DNA of 22,388 bases from Cytophagales bacterium (GTDB lineage Bacteria > Bacteroidota > Bacteroidia > Cytophagales > ES-bin-26). The stretch spans positions 1 to 22,388 of the forward strand of contig JACMKY010000387.1 in NCBI GenBank assembly GCA_014379925.1, in the 5' to 3' direction. Shown here one piece after another: positions 8,892 through 16,384 of this stretch; positions within the stretch are counted from its first letter, which is position 1; each line of letters starts with the position of its first letter. The translations under genes and the position numbers were made by a program. The notes beneath the pieces were generated by a model, which saw nothing but the letters and a program-made list of their open reading frames with translations, was not told the origin of the DNA and did no database searches.

Positions 8892-9110
8892 GGTTACAGG
8901 TTACAGGTTACAGGTTGGGAGGGTTGGTGAAGTTGCAAGTTGGGAGGGTTTGATAAGGTTAGTTGCCAGGCTGCGTTCGCAACGCTACTTTCGTAGGGCT
9001 GCAAGTTACAGATTGGGAGGGTTCGAAGGTTTGGTAAGGTTGGAAAAATTAAGGCCAGAGTTTGCAGTTAGAAAACCAGCAGTATCAACCCCAACAACCT
9101 GCAACCTGCA
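8892..9110. repeat. Intergenic inverted-arm heptad repeat, site C (GGTTACA ... AACCTGC)
   Basis: Left arm: GGTTACA three times in register (8892-8912) and GGTTGGG. Right arm: AACCTGC twice (9096-9109), ending 5 bp short of the galE stop codon. The 180-bp interior holds three imperfect copies of a TTGGGAGGGTT-containing unit (near 8914, 8939 and 9013), a small hairpin GCGTT-cgc-AACGC (8973-8985) and TTGGTAAGGTTG (9031-9042), shared with site A. No open reading frame is convincing. The site separates two co-directional genes, so it is not limited to convergent ends. Confidence 0.8.
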
Positions 9111-9114
9111 ACCC

Positions 9115-10137
9115 CTACCCACCCTTCCTCATCAGTTTTTGCTGCCACCGCCAGGCGTCGGCCAGGGCTTCCCGGAGCGGTTTCTCGGCGCGCCAGTGCA
9201 GTCCTTCCGTCGCTTTGTTTACCTCGGCGTAAATCTGCTCGATGTCACCGGCGCGCCGCTCGCCGATGCGGTAATCGACTTGCGTGCCCGTCACTTCCTC
9301 GAACGTGCGGATGACCTCCAGCACGCTCGCTCCCCGGCCCGTACCGATGTTGAACACGTCGTAGTGGTTGGCGGCCGCCTGACCGAAGAGCAGTTGGAGT
9401 GCCTTCACGTGGGCTTTTGCCAGGTCCACCACGTGAATGTAGTCGCGGACGCAGGTACCATCGGGCGTGGGGTAATCGTCGCCGAACACCGTCATCTGTC
9501 CGCGCAGTCCGGCGGCCGTCTGCGTGATGAACGGCACCAGGTTGCCGGGGGTACCAATGGGCAACTCGCCGATCTGGGCCGAAGGGTGCGCCCCAATGGG
9601 ATTGAAGTAACGCAGCGACAAGGCTTTCAGCGGAACGCCCGACTTGGTCGTATCCCGGATGATCTCCTCACAAATCTGTTTGGTGTTGCCGTAAGGCGAC
9701 TCGGCGGGCAGGATGGGCGAGTTTTCGTTGACCGGCAGTTCTTTCGGCTGCCCGTACACCGTGCAGGAAGAAGAAAAGACCAGGTGGGTACGTTGCTGCT
9801 CGAGCATCACCGTCAGCAGCGTGAACAGCGAACCCAGGTTGTTGCGGTAGTATTTCAGGGGCTGTTGCACCGATTCGCCGACGGCCTTGGAGGCCGCGAA
9901 GTGGATGACGCCGGCAATGTCGTGCTCGCCGAAGACGCGCCGCAATGACTCCGGCCGGTTGCAGTCTTCGGCGTAGCAGATCACCTCGTAGCCGAGGATG
10001 TTTCTTAGACCTTCCAGCACCGACCGGGAAGAATTGGAAAAATCATCCACGATGATGGGTTCCAAGCCCGCCTGGTGCAGTTCGACGATGGTGTGCGAGC
10101 CAATGAAACCGGCCCCTCCCGTCACGAGTATCTTCAT
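9115..10137 (-). CDS. galE: UDP-glucose 4-epimerase
   Basis: GalE interconverts UDP-glucose and UDP-galactose, in the cytoplasm, for galactose use and for sugar donors of envelope polysaccharide. At 340 residues it matches the family. Motifs: MKILVTGGAGFIGSHT Rossmann loop, GVIHFAASKAVGESVQQPL, SSSCTVYG, YGNTK (YxxxK), RYFNPIGAHPSAQIGE and the C-terminal GTCVRDYIHVVDLAKAH; these are GalE hallmarks. The start is ATG 10137. A good Bacteroidota promoter lies just upstream. It is the first gene of the minus-strand group galE, rfbB, wbpP-like, rfbA, although the 225-bp repeat element downstream may partly uncouple it. Confidence 0.95.
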   Translation of the reverse strand: MKILVTGGAGFIGSHTIVELHQAGLEPIIVDDFSNSSRSVLEGLRNILGYEVICYAEDCNRPESLRRVFGEHDIAGVIHFAASKAVGESVQQPLKYYRNNLGSLFTLLTVMLEQQRTHLVFSSSCTVYGQPKELPVNENSPILPAESPYGNTKQICEEIIRDTTKSGVPLKALSLRYFNPIGAHPSAQIGELPIGTPGNLVPFITQTAAGLRGQMTVFGDDYPTPDGTCVRDYIHVVDLAKAHVKALQLLFGQAAANHYDVFNIGTGRGASVLEVIRTFEEVTGTQVDYRIGERRAGDIEQIYAEVNKATEGLHWRAEKPLREALADAWRWQQKLMRKGG

Positions 10138-10159
10138 GGGAACGGATGAAAGCGCGGGT

Positions 10160-10189
10160 CAAAATTAGAGAAATGTTTTCTTTCCCCAA
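10160..10189 (-). promoter_or_regulatory. Bacteroidota-type promoter for galE
   Basis: Read on the minus strand, TAATTTTG (plus positions 10160-10167) matches TAnnTTTG exactly, with TTG (plus 10187-10189) upstream across a 19-nt spacer. The expected start of transcription is near 10153, about 16 nt before the galE ATG. It is one of the two best-spaced promoters in the window. Confidence 0.6.
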
Positions 10190-10331
10190 TGGAAAGGTTT
10201 GGTTGCCGGGCGTTTTCTCCCGTTCTTGGCGAGCGTAACCATTGCCTCCGTTTTCAGTATAAGATGATTGGACACCCGCGACATGGGGCGAAGCATCCGT
10301 TTGGTACCTTTTTTCCCTATCTTGTACGCGC

Positions 10332-10964
10332 ATGAAAAAAACGAATTATTCTCCGCTCCTCCGCACGAAGTCACTTCCTGGGCTGCTGACCCTGATTTTT
10401 CTGGCCGCTTCCTGCGTCCCCAACCGATCCCTGACGGACTCCTCTTCCATCCCGTCCGTGGCCCGGGCTTCAAAGACGGGACTTACTGAATTCACGGGGG
10501 CGGCCGCCCAATCGGGTGCCAGCGTCCGGGATGCCTCGCAACGGGAGGCGCCGGACGAAGCCGACTTGCTGGCCGCCAACGTCCCCGCCAAGGCTGCCAA
10601 TAGCAAGCAGGTGAATCTGAAACAGAAGTTGGTCGGGTTGCGCGCGCAACTGGAAAAAACGCGTGCCGCACCGGCCCCGCCCGCATCGGCCAAGGGCACC
10701 CCGAAAATATTTCTGCCTACCAAGTTGTTGATCAACAAGCTGCTCAAGAAGAGCAACCGCCGGTCGGAGCGACCTACCAGCCAGATCAACGACGTGAAAG
10801 CAACCCAGGCTTCGGGCAACAACCTGGTGCTGGTGGGTTTGCTGTTGGTGATCATTGGGTTGCTGCTGGCCCTTCTTGCCACGGAGGGCAGCAGCCTTGC
10901 CACCGTTGGTTTGATTGCGCTGGTTGCGGGCTTGGTGCTGGCCGTAATCGGCCTGGTGGCTTGA
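10332..10964 (+). CDS. Hypothetical lipoprotein with a C-terminal pair of membrane segments
   Basis: A 210-residue protein I do not recognise. Residues 1-28 form a lipoprotein signal (basic MKKTNY start, hydrophobic core, LAASC lipobox with Cys28). Residues 29-160 are hydrophilic and low in complexity, rich in Ala, Ser, Lys and Pro. Two hydrophobic segments close the protein at about 164-184 and 191-210, separated by a short EGSS-containing turn, like a membrane hairpin. A lipid anchor at one end and a hairpin at the other is unusual. The start is ATG 10332; a TATCTTG just upstream could be a weak -7 element with an almost absent leader, but the nearest TTTG is only 14 nt away. It is divergent from galE and ends 14 bp from convergent hldD. 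Confidence 0.75.
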   Translation: MKKTNYSPLLRTKSLPGLLTLIFLAASCVPNRSLTDSSSIPSVARASKTGLTEFTGAAAQSGASVRDASQREAPDEADLLAANVPAKAANSKQVNLKQKLVGLRAQLEKTRAAPAPPASAKGTPKIFLPTKLLINKLLKKSNRRSERPTSQINDVKATQASGNNLVLVGLLLVIIGLLLALLATEGSSLATVGLIALVAGLVLAVIGLVA

Positions 10965-10978
10965 CGGGTGGATTGCCC

Positions 10979-11959
10979 TCACAGGTACTTGCCTGGGCTC
11001 AGGTAGTTCCGCACGTAATCCGTCACCCCTTCCTCCAGGGTGCGGAAAGGAGCAGCGTACCCGATGGACCGGAGTTTGTTCACGTTGGCCTGGGTGTAGT
11101 ACTGGTATTTGTCGCGGATATCGGCCGGCGTGTCCACGAAGTCGATCTGCTCGGGCCGGTGCGCGGCCCGGAAGGTGATCCTCGCCAAATCCAAAAAGGT
11201 GCGCGCCTGGCCACTGCCCAGGTTGTAGATGCCCGAATTCCGGCGGTGGTGCATCAAAAAGACGGCCACTTCCACCAGGTCCTTCACGTACACGAAATCG
11301 CGCATCTGTTCGCCGTCCTTGAAGTCTGGGTGGTGGGAACGAAATAGCCTCGTGCGGGAGGTGGCCTTGATCTGATGAAAGGCGTGAAAAATGACCGAGG
11401 CCATGCGGCCCTTGTGGTATTCGTTGGGTCCGTAGACGTTGAAGAACTTCAATCCGGCCCAGAAAAAGGGTTTCTTTTCCTGCTGCAGGGCCCAGATGTC
11501 GAACTCGTTTTTAGATTCCCCGTAGGGATTAAGCGGTTGGAGGCGGGGGATGAGCGACTCGTCGTCGTCGTAGCCCAATTCGCCCAGACCGTACGTGGCC
11601 GCCGACGAGGCGTACACCAGCGGAATCTGGTATTCGACGCAACCGTGCCAGATTTTCTTGGAATAGCTGACGTTGAGGTGTTCCAGCACGCGGCGGTCGG
11701 ATTCGGTCGTGTCGGTCCGCGCCCCGATGTGGAAGATGAACTCCACATCTTCGTGGTTTTGCGCCAGCCAGTCGAAAAGCTTTTCCCTTTCCACCCGCTC
11801 CTTGATCTGTTTGCCCTCCAGGTTGCGCGCCTTCCCCCGGGCGGCAAACCGCTCGTCCGAGAAGTCGTCCACGGCAACGATAAATTTAAAGCCTTCCCGG
11901 TTGAGTCGGTCAATCAGGCAACTTCCGATGAAACCCGCGGCACCCGTTACGATAATCAT
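10979..11959 (-). CDS. hldD: ADP-L-glycero-D-manno-heptose 6-epimerase
   Basis: HldD epimerises ADP-D-glycero-D-manno-heptose to the L-glycero form used in LPS inner core. The 326-residue protein starts MIIVTGAAGFIGSCLIDRLN and has HIGARTDTTESD, SSAATYG, PYGESKNEFD (YxxxK), FNVYGPNEYHKGRMASVIFH, KDGEQMRDFVYVKD, and the C-terminal RYAAPF-type EEGVTDYVRNYL region, in HldD order. The frame is open to 12046, but the ATG at 11959 places the Rossmann motif at the N-terminus as in the family, and the longer form would overlap the divergent transporter gene. It is transcribed towards the hypothetical lipoprotein. hldA/hldE and gmhA/B are not here. With lpxK, lpxB and galE it supports an LPS-producing envelope. 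Confidence 0.95.
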   Translation of the reverse strand: MIIVTGAAGFIGSCLIDRLNREGFKFIVAVDDFSDERFAARGKARNLEGKQIKERVEREKLFDWLAQNHEDVEFIFHIGARTDTTESDRRVLEHLNVSYSKKIWHGCVEYQIPLVYASSAATYGLGELGYDDDESLIPRLQPLNPYGESKNEFDIWALQQEKKPFFWAGLKFFNVYGPNEYHKGRMASVIFHAFHQIKATSRTRLFRSHHPDFKDGEQMRDFVYVKDLVEVAVFLMHHRRNSGIYNLGSGQARTFLDLARITFRAAHRPEQIDFVDTPADIRDKYQYYTQANVNKLRSIGYAAPFRTLEEGVTDYVRNYLSPGKYL

Positions 11960-11968
11960 GGAAAAGCG

Positions 11969-11999
11969 TTTGGCGTTGATCAACGAGGGGCTAAATTTA
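11969..11999 (+). promoter_or_regulatory. Bacteroidota-type promoter for the BtuF-like gene
   Basis: TTTG (11969-11972) and TAAATTTA (11992-11999, TAnnTTTG with one mismatch) are separated by 19 nt. The predicted start is near 12005, about 30 nt before the TTG start codon. TAAATTTA is its own inverse complement, so it could also serve as the -7 box for hldD on the other strand, though no well-spaced -33 is seen there. Confidence 0.5.
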
Positions 12000-12034
12000 C
12001 GCAAACGCGTTCCAATAAAACCAGACCCCTTGGA

Positions 12035-12964
12035 TTGAAAAAGCATCCGCTGTTCAATACGCTCTCCTTCCTGGCGGGCATCGGCCTTTTAATTTCCTGC
12101 GGAGGAGAACAAAATTCCAAACCGCTTCCCCAAGCAATGGTGCTGACCGACGATTTGGGCCGCACCGTCACCCTGCCGGAGCCACCCCGTCGCGTGATGG
12201 CGCTGGCCCCCTCGCTCACCGAAATGCTGTTCTTTGTCTGCGACCCGGGGCAGGTGGTGGCGGTGACGCAAAACGACAACTTTCCGGCGGCGGTCAATCA
12301 CAAGCCCGTGGTCAACACCTACCCGATGGACTTTGAGGGCCTGCTGATGCAGAAGCCCGACCTGGTATTCACCACCGACGGGATGACTTCCCTGGCCGAC
12401 GCGGAGCGGATCGGGAAAATGGGCATTCCGGTGTATTACCAGACCTACCAAACCGTCGAGGACGTGCTGACGGGCATCCTCGACATTGGCCGGATAACGG
12501 GCCACGCCGACCGCGCCACCGCCCGGGTGGATTCGCTGCGGGCGCGGTTGCGGGCCATCGAACAACGAACCAAAGGGTTGTCCCGGCCCCGCGTACTGAG
12601 CATCACCTGGACGGATCCCATCTACGTGTACGGAAAGAACACCCTCCTCACCGACAAGCTCCGGCTGGCGGGCGCGGCCAACGCCGTCGATTCGGTGTTC
12701 AAGGTGCCCTACCCGGCCCTGAGCCGCGAGTACATTCTTCGCCTCAACCCCGACGTGGTGCTGGGTGGCCCCTTGGGGCGGATGGACAGCACGTTTTTCA
12801 GGTTGTATCCCGAATTGAAAAGAACCAGTGCTTACCGCCACCGGCGCGTTTACCGCGTGACCGACGACTTGAACGCCCGACCCAGCCCCCGCGTGGTGGA
12901 AGCCGTGGAAGAACTCCGGAGCCTGATCCATCCGCGCAGTGCTTCCCAACCGGGTCAGCGATGA
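12035..12964 (+). CDS. BtuF/FecB-like ABC transporter substrate-binding lipoprotein
   Basis: A 309-residue periplasmic binding protein of the cobalamin/iron-siderophore type. Starting at TTG 12035 it reads MKKHPLFNTL, with a hydrophobic core and lipobox LLISC, so it should be a lipoprotein; the frame extends to 11375 but upstream codons are antisense to hldD. Family features: DDLGRTVTLPEPPRRVMALAPSLTEML, the cleft-hinge region YPMDFEGLLMQKPDLVFTT, and the C-terminal LRLNPDVVLGG and RVYRV segments, as in BtuF-type fold III binding proteins. The substrate (cobalamin, heme or ferric siderophore) cannot be distinguished. Its stop overlaps the permease start by four bases (ATGA), a sign of translational coupling. 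A promoter candidate lies upstream. Confidence 0.88.
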   Translation: MKKHPLFNTLSFLAGIGLLISCGGEQNSKPLPQAMVLTDDLGRTVTLPEPPRRVMALAPSLTEMLFFVCDPGQVVAVTQNDNFPAAVNHKPVVNTYPMDFEGLLMQKPDLVFTTDGMTSLADAERIGKMGIPVYYQTYQTVEDVLTGILDIGRITGHADRATARVDSLRARLRAIEQRTKGLSRPRVLSITWTDPIYVYGKNTLLTDKLRLAGAANAVDSVFKVPYPALSREYILRLNPDVVLGGPLGRMDSTFFRLYPELKRTSAYRHRRVYRVTDDLNARPSPRVVEAVEELRSLIHPRSASQPGQR

Positions 12965-13968
12965 AAGTTGCGCCCGCCGTCAGTCTGCTGCTACTTACCA
13001 CGGGTGCGTTGCTGGGACTGGGGCTCTTGATCGGCAGTTTCAAAACCGATTTTTCCGTCATCCAGCGGGCGCTATTCCACTACGACGCGGGCAGTTCCGT
13101 GCACTACGCCATCGTGCACCTGCGGTTGCCGCGTCTGCTGCTGGCCTTTTTAACGGGCGGGGCGTTGGCCTTTAGCGGCTACCTTTTGCAGGCAATGGTC
13201 AACAACCCGCTGGCCGATCCGTATCTGCTGGGAACGGCTTCGGGGGCGGCGCTGGGGGCCAACCTTTGTTTGCTGGGTTTCCTGCCCATTCATTTTCTGG
13301 GCGTGTACCTGCCTCCGGTGATGGCTTTTGCGGGCGCGTTGGTCGTTACTTTCGTGGTGGTCAGCCTGGCTTATCAGCAGGGCCAGGTGATTCCTTCGCA
13401 GTTGCTGCTGGCGGGCGTCGCCCTGTCTTCGCTGCTGACGGCCTGCCTGAGCCTGCTCACCTTCCTGTCCGAGTCGGAGGGCCAGTCGTTTCGCTCCATC
13501 GTGGCCTGGACAATAGGGGGGTTCGAGCGGGCGCAATGGGCGGATTTGCCGGCGCTGGCCCTTGTCCTGTTGGCGGTCACTTTGGTTTTTTCTTTCCTCC
13601 ACAAGCAATTAACGCTGCTGCTGCTGGGCGAAAGCCGGGCCTATCACCTGGGTCTGCGCCTGGGCCGTCTGCGGTGGGGAATCCTGGTGGCCGCCTCACT
13701 GGCCACGGCCACGGCGGTTGCCCTGTCGGGACCCATCGGCTTCGTTGGCCTGCTGGTGCCGCATTTCGTTCGGGCGGTGTTCGGCGTGACTTCGCCGCCC
13801 AACATCCTGTTCACGGTGTGGCTGGGGGGAAACTTTGCGCTGGCCTGCGACTTGATTGCCCGGCTACTGCTCCCGCCCGCCGGCCTGCCCGTGGGCATCG
13901 TTACGTCCTTCGTGGGCATTCCCTTTTTCCTGTACCTGCTCTGGAAGAAAAACTACCGGTTTGGGTGA
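12961..13968 (+). CDS. BtuC/FecCD-family ABC transporter permease
   Basis: A 335-residue inner-membrane permease with about 9-10 hydrophobic helices. It shows the FecCD hallmarks: RLPRLLLAFLTGGALAFSG, the MVNNPLADPYLLGTASGAALG loop, and SGPIGFVGLLVPHFVR at the ATPase-contacting region, ending FVGIPFFLYLLWKK. Such proteins form the homodimeric channel for vitamin B12, heme or ferric siderophores. The ATG at 12961 overlaps the stop of the binding-protein gene by four bases. The ATPase subunit normally encoded next is absent; the following 215 bp hold a repeat element and the next gene is a pterin enzyme, so the ATPase must be encoded elsewhere. Confidence 0.92.
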   Translation: MKVAPAVSLLLLTTGALLGLGLLIGSFKTDFSVIQRALFHYDAGSSVHYAIVHLRLPRLLLAFLTGGALAFSGYLLQAMVNNPLADPYLLGTASGAALGANLCLLGFLPIHFLGVYLPPVMAFAGALVVTFVVVSLAYQQGQVIPSQLLLAGVALSSLLTACLSLLTFLSESEGQSFRSIVAWTIGGFERAQWADLPALALVLLAVTLVFSFLHKQLTLLLLGESRAYHLGLRLGRLRWGILVAASLATATAVALSGPIGFVGLLVPHFVRAVFGVTSPPNILFTVWLGGNFALACDLIARLLLPPAGLPVGIVTSFVGIPFFLYLLWKKNYRFG

Positions 13969-13972
13969 AGGG

Positions 13973-14161
13973 GGTTACAAGTTGCAGGTTACAGACTATA
14001 GTCGAAAGAGTTCTCCATCAACAGGGTACGGCGGCATCAACACCCAAGGTCGCCACCTGATTATTTGTTTTGATGATTCCTTCACGGGCAAGCACTTCAA
14101 ACTAAGCTCCACAGGCTGATCATTATTCAAAACTTGTAACCTGCAACCTGTAACCTGCAAC
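13973..14161. repeat. Intergenic inverted-arm heptad repeat, site D (GGTTACA ... CTGTAAC)
   Basis: Left arm 13973-13993: GGTTACA, AGTTGCA, GGTTACA in exact register, beginning 5 bp after the permease stop. Right arm 14134-14161: TTGTAAC, CTGCAAC, CTGTAAC, CTGCAAC, its inverse complement. The spacer of about 140 bp includes a perfect 10-bp palindrome GACTATAGTC (13993-14002) and no convincing gene. The right arm runs almost directly into the candidate -7 box of the pterin enzyme gene. Both flanking genes are on the plus strand. Confidence 0.82.
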
Positions 14162-14168
14162 TATCCAC

Positions 14169-14176
14169 TATCTTTG
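14169..14176 (+). promoter_or_regulatory. Candidate -7 element giving a nearly leaderless pterin-enzyme mRNA
   Basis: TATCTTTG matches TAnnTTTG exactly and ends 7 nt before the ATG at 14184, so transcription would start at or next to the start codon. The -33 position falls inside the heptad array (site D right arm) and has no TTTG, so the promoter would rely on the -7 box. Confidence 0.45.
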
Positions 14177-14183
14177 CGGCAAG

Positions 14184-14600
14184 ATGGTTTACGTAAGCCG
14201 AAAAGAGTATTTCAACGCAGCCCACAAGCTGTATAATCCCGCCTGGTCGGAGGAGCAGAACGAGGCCGTGTTCGGTCCCTGCGCCAACGCCAATTGGCAC
14301 GGCCACAACTTTGAAATGATTGTGACGGTGAAGGGCAATCCCGATCCGGACACGGGTTTCGTCATCGACCTGAAAGTGCTGAGCCAAATCATCAAGGAGA
14401 AGATCATCCGCAAGGTTGATCACAAGAACCTTAACCTGGACGTGGATTTCATGGCGGGTAAAATGGCCAGTTGCGAAAACCTGGTGCTGGCCGTGTGGAA
14501 CATCCTCGATCCTGCCGTGCGGGAAGTGTCCAACGCCCGGGTGCACTCCATCCAACTGTTCGAAACCCACAACAACTTCGTGGAATACTTCGGGGAGTAG
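14184..14600 (+). CDS. 6-pyruvoyl-tetrahydropterin synthase / 6-carboxytetrahydropterin synthase family
   Basis: A 138-residue enzyme of the PTPS/QueD family, acting on 7,8-dihydroneopterin triphosphate, either towards queuosine (QueD) or tetrahydropterin (PTPS). Zinc-ligand histidines are visible in FNAAHKLYNP and in HGHNF. The cysteine motif is C-A-N-A-N-W-H-G-H, five residues between Cys and HGH, which is the spacing I recall for the eukaryote-like PTPS-II type, not the three-residue spacing of canonical QueD. The central DPDTGFVIDLKVL, DHKNLNLDV and C-terminal LFETHNNFVEY also look PTPS-like. The ATG at 14184 is preferred; no Shine-Dalgarno is seen. lpxB follows after 100 bp on the same strand; that gap shows nothing clear. 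Confidence 0.88.
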   Translation: MVYVSRKEYFNAAHKLYNPAWSEEQNEAVFGPCANANWHGHNFEMIVTVKGNPDPDTGFVIDLKVLSQIIKEKIIRKVDHKNLNLDVDFMAGKMASCENLVLAVWNILDPAVREVSNARVHSIQLFETHNNFVEYFGE

Positions 14601-14700
14601 CGCAGACCGGAAGATTGGGAGGAAGGCGTTTATTTTTCCTTACCCTCTGCCAGCCAGTCTTCGGCATTCAATTTTTCCAATCCGTTCTTCGACGTTTTGA

Positions 14701-15822
14701 ATGAGATACTACCTCATTGCCGGTGAACGGTCGGGCGATTTGCACGCCTCTAACCTGGTGCGGGCCATTCGTCGGCACGATGACCGGGCGGACATCCGCG
14801 CCTGGGGTGGCGAAATGACGCAGCAAGCCGGGGCCACGTTGGTGAAGCATTACCGCGACCTGGCGTTCATGGGTTTTTTGGAAGTGATTCAGAACCTGCC
14901 CACCATTTTGGGGCTGCTCCGTTTTTGCAAGCAGGATGTGCTGGACTACCAACCCGACGTGGTCATCCTGGTGGATTACGCGGGATTCAACATGCGGGTG
15001 GCCAAATTCGCGAAAGCCAACGGCCTAAAGGTTTTCTACTACATCTCCCCCAAAGTATGGGCCTGGAACCAGTCCAGGGCCTACCGCATCAAAGCCCTGG
15101 TCGACCGCATGTTCGTGATCTTTCCCTTTGAAAAGGAGTTTTTCGCCCGTTACGGGTACGCGGTGGACTACGTGGGCAACCCCCTGCTCGATGCCATCGC
15201 CGACTACCAGCCGAATCCCGATTTCCGGGTTGCCCACCAACTGAGCGATCAACCCCTGGTTGCCTTGCTCCCCGGCAGCCGCCAGCAAGAGGTAACGCGG
15301 ATGCTGCCGCGGATGCGAAGCGTGGTGGCGCACTTTCCCGACCACCAGTTCGTCATTGGCGGCGTCACCAATCTGCCCCGCCACCTCTACGAGGCCGCTC
15401 CGGGGGAAGCCACCCTTCCCGTGGTGTTCGACGCGGCGTACGATCTGTTGGCCAACGCCCGGGCAGCCCTGGTCACTTCCGGCACGGCCACCCTGGAAAC
15501 GGCGCTCTTCGGGGTACCGCAGGTGGTGTGCTACCAAACCAGTGGACTGACGTACGCAGTAATCAAACGGTTGATCAGGGTCGACTACGTTTCCCTGGTA
15601 AACCTGATCGCGGGGAAAGAAGTGGTAAAGGAATTGATTCAGGGAAAGTTTACCACCGAAAACCTGGTGGCCGAACTGACTCCGCTGGCCACCGATACCC
15701 CTCAATGCCATCAACAGATTGCCGAATACGGACGAATTAAAGGGCTGCTGGGCGAACGAGGGGCTTCAGAAAGGGCCGGAAAGCAGATGGTAGCGTATCT
15801 GAGGTTGCAGGTTACAGGTTAA
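14701..15822 (+). CDS. lpxB: Lipid-A-disaccharide synthase
   Basis: LpxB (GT19) joins UDP-2,3-diacylglucosamine to lipid X to make the lipid A disaccharide at the inner membrane, the step before LpxK. The 373-residue protein has the family motifs in order: IAGERSGDLHASN, WGGEMTQQAGA, MGFLEVIQNLP, YISPKVWAW, FPFEKEFF, DYVGNPLLDA, LLPGSRQQEV, TSGTATLETALFGVPQVV and SLVNLIAGK. The start is ATG 14701. The extreme C-terminus after MVAYLR is LQVTG, encoded by units of the GGTTACA heptad array: the TAA stop is the end of the unit AGGTTAA (15816-15822). This suggests the repeat rewrote the gene's last codons. The gene is convergent with the FKBP cluster. Confidence 0.96.
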   Translation: MRYYLIAGERSGDLHASNLVRAIRRHDDRADIRAWGGEMTQQAGATLVKHYRDLAFMGFLEVIQNLPTILGLLRFCKQDVLDYQPDVVILVDYAGFNMRVAKFAKANGLKVFYYISPKVWAWNQSRAYRIKALVDRMFVIFPFEKEFFARYGYAVDYVGNPLLDAIADYQPNPDFRVAHQLSDQPLVALLPGSRQQEVTRMLPRMRSVVAHFPDHQFVIGGVTNLPRHLYEAAPGEATLPVVFDAAYDLLANARAALVTSGTATLETALFGVPQVVCYQTSGLTYAVIKRLIRVDYVSLVNLIAGKEVVKELIQGKFTTENLVAELTPLATDTPQCHQQIAEYGRIKGLLGERGASERAGKQMVAYLRLQVTG

Positions 15823-15927
15823 TGGGTTACAGGTTAATGGGTTACAGGTTAAAATTTTGTTGCGCATTCGTTGGACAACCAACAATCTTTTCTGCGCAAC
15901 CCATTGCCTCTCTGTAACCTGTAACCT
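15802..15927. repeat. Heptad repeat with inverted arms, site E, overlapping the lpxB 3' end
   Basis: Left arm 15802-15852: AGGTTGC, AGGTTAC, AGGTTAA, then two perfect copies of the 15-mer TGGGTTACAGGTTAA (15823-15837, 15838-15852). Right arm 15912-15927: CTGTAAC twice, ending 5 bp before the FKBP stop codon. Between the arms is a nested hairpin (15859-15900). The left arm encodes the C-terminal residues and stop of lpxB. Confidence 0.85.
15859..15900. terminator. Possible bidirectional terminator/cruciform between lpxB and the FKBP operon
   Basis: GTTGCGCA (15859-15866) pairs with TGCGCAAC (15893-15900), and inside it GTTGG (15870-15874) pairs with CCAAC (15879-15883). It lies between convergent gene ends, flanked by A/T-rich stretches (AAAATTTT upstream, TCTTTTCT inside the stem). 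No classic T-tract follows, so the terminator role is inferred from position. Confidence 0.4.
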
Positions 15928-15931
15928 TCTT

Positions 15932-16384
15932 TCACCTCACCTTCAGCAGTTCCAGTTCAAAGACCAGGGTACTGTTGGGAGGAACCACGTACGTATCTTC
16001 TTTTTTCAGATAGCCGGAGCCTTCTTCCCCGTAAGCAAGGTGGGGCGGCACGATCAATACTGCCTTTTCCCCCTCGCTCATCAATAAGAAACCTTCGTCC
16101 CAACCGGGAATTACTTCGCCCCGTCCCACCCGGAACCGGAAAGTCACCTGACCGCTCGAAGAATCGAACACCCGTCCGTTGGGGAGCCGGCCCGTGTAGA
16201 GCACCGATACGCGATCGCCGGATTTGGGCCTCAGGCCGTTGCCGGGCCGCAAGCGCAGGTACTTCAACCCGGTCATCGTGGTAACGGTGTCCTTGGGCCC
16301 GTTCACCGCGGCAACCGGATCCGTTTGCGCGAAGGCTGGCCCGGCCAGCCAGGTGAGCAGCAGGAGAGAAAAAAGTTTTTTCAT
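15932..16384 (-). CDS. Secreted FKBP-type peptidyl-prolyl cis-trans isomerase
   Basis: A 150-residue single-domain FKBP. Residues 1-20 are a signal peptide (MKKLFSLLLLTWLAG, cleavage after AFA), so it should act in the periplasm, accelerating proline isomerisation during folding of exported proteins. The FKBP domain (about 45-150) has GDRVSVLYTGRLPNGRVFDSS, VIPGWDEGFLLMSEGEKAVLIVPPHLAYGEEG and VPPNSTLVFELELLKV, with the aspartate of VFDSS, the VIPGW core and the PHLAYG tyrosine region retained, so it is probably active. There is no lipobox, unlike its two upstream neighbours. Its ATG follows the TAG of the upstream FKBP gene without any gap, so it is in the same operon. Confidence 0.92.
   Translation of the reverse strand: MKKLFSLLLLTWLAGPAFAQTDPVAAVNGPKDTVTTMTGLKYLRLRPGNGLRPKSGDRVSVLYTGRLPNGRVFDSSSGQVTFRFRVGRGEVIPGWDEGFLLMSEGEKAVLIVPPHLAYGEEGSGYLKKEDTYVVPPNSTLVFELELLKVR

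Noticed and set aside
8892..9110. Insertion-sequence remnant or MITE
   Set aside because: No transposase remnant or target-site duplication could be seen, and the arms are tandem heptads instead of unique terminal repeats.
8470..9948. Long plus-strand frame of 492 codons opposite rfbB and galE
   Set aside because: It runs antisense across two certain genes and a repeat gap; it results from GC-rich codon bias.
11375..12034. N-terminal extension of the BtuF-like protein
   Set aside because: These codons are antisense to hldD; the lipoprotein signal begins at TTG 12035.
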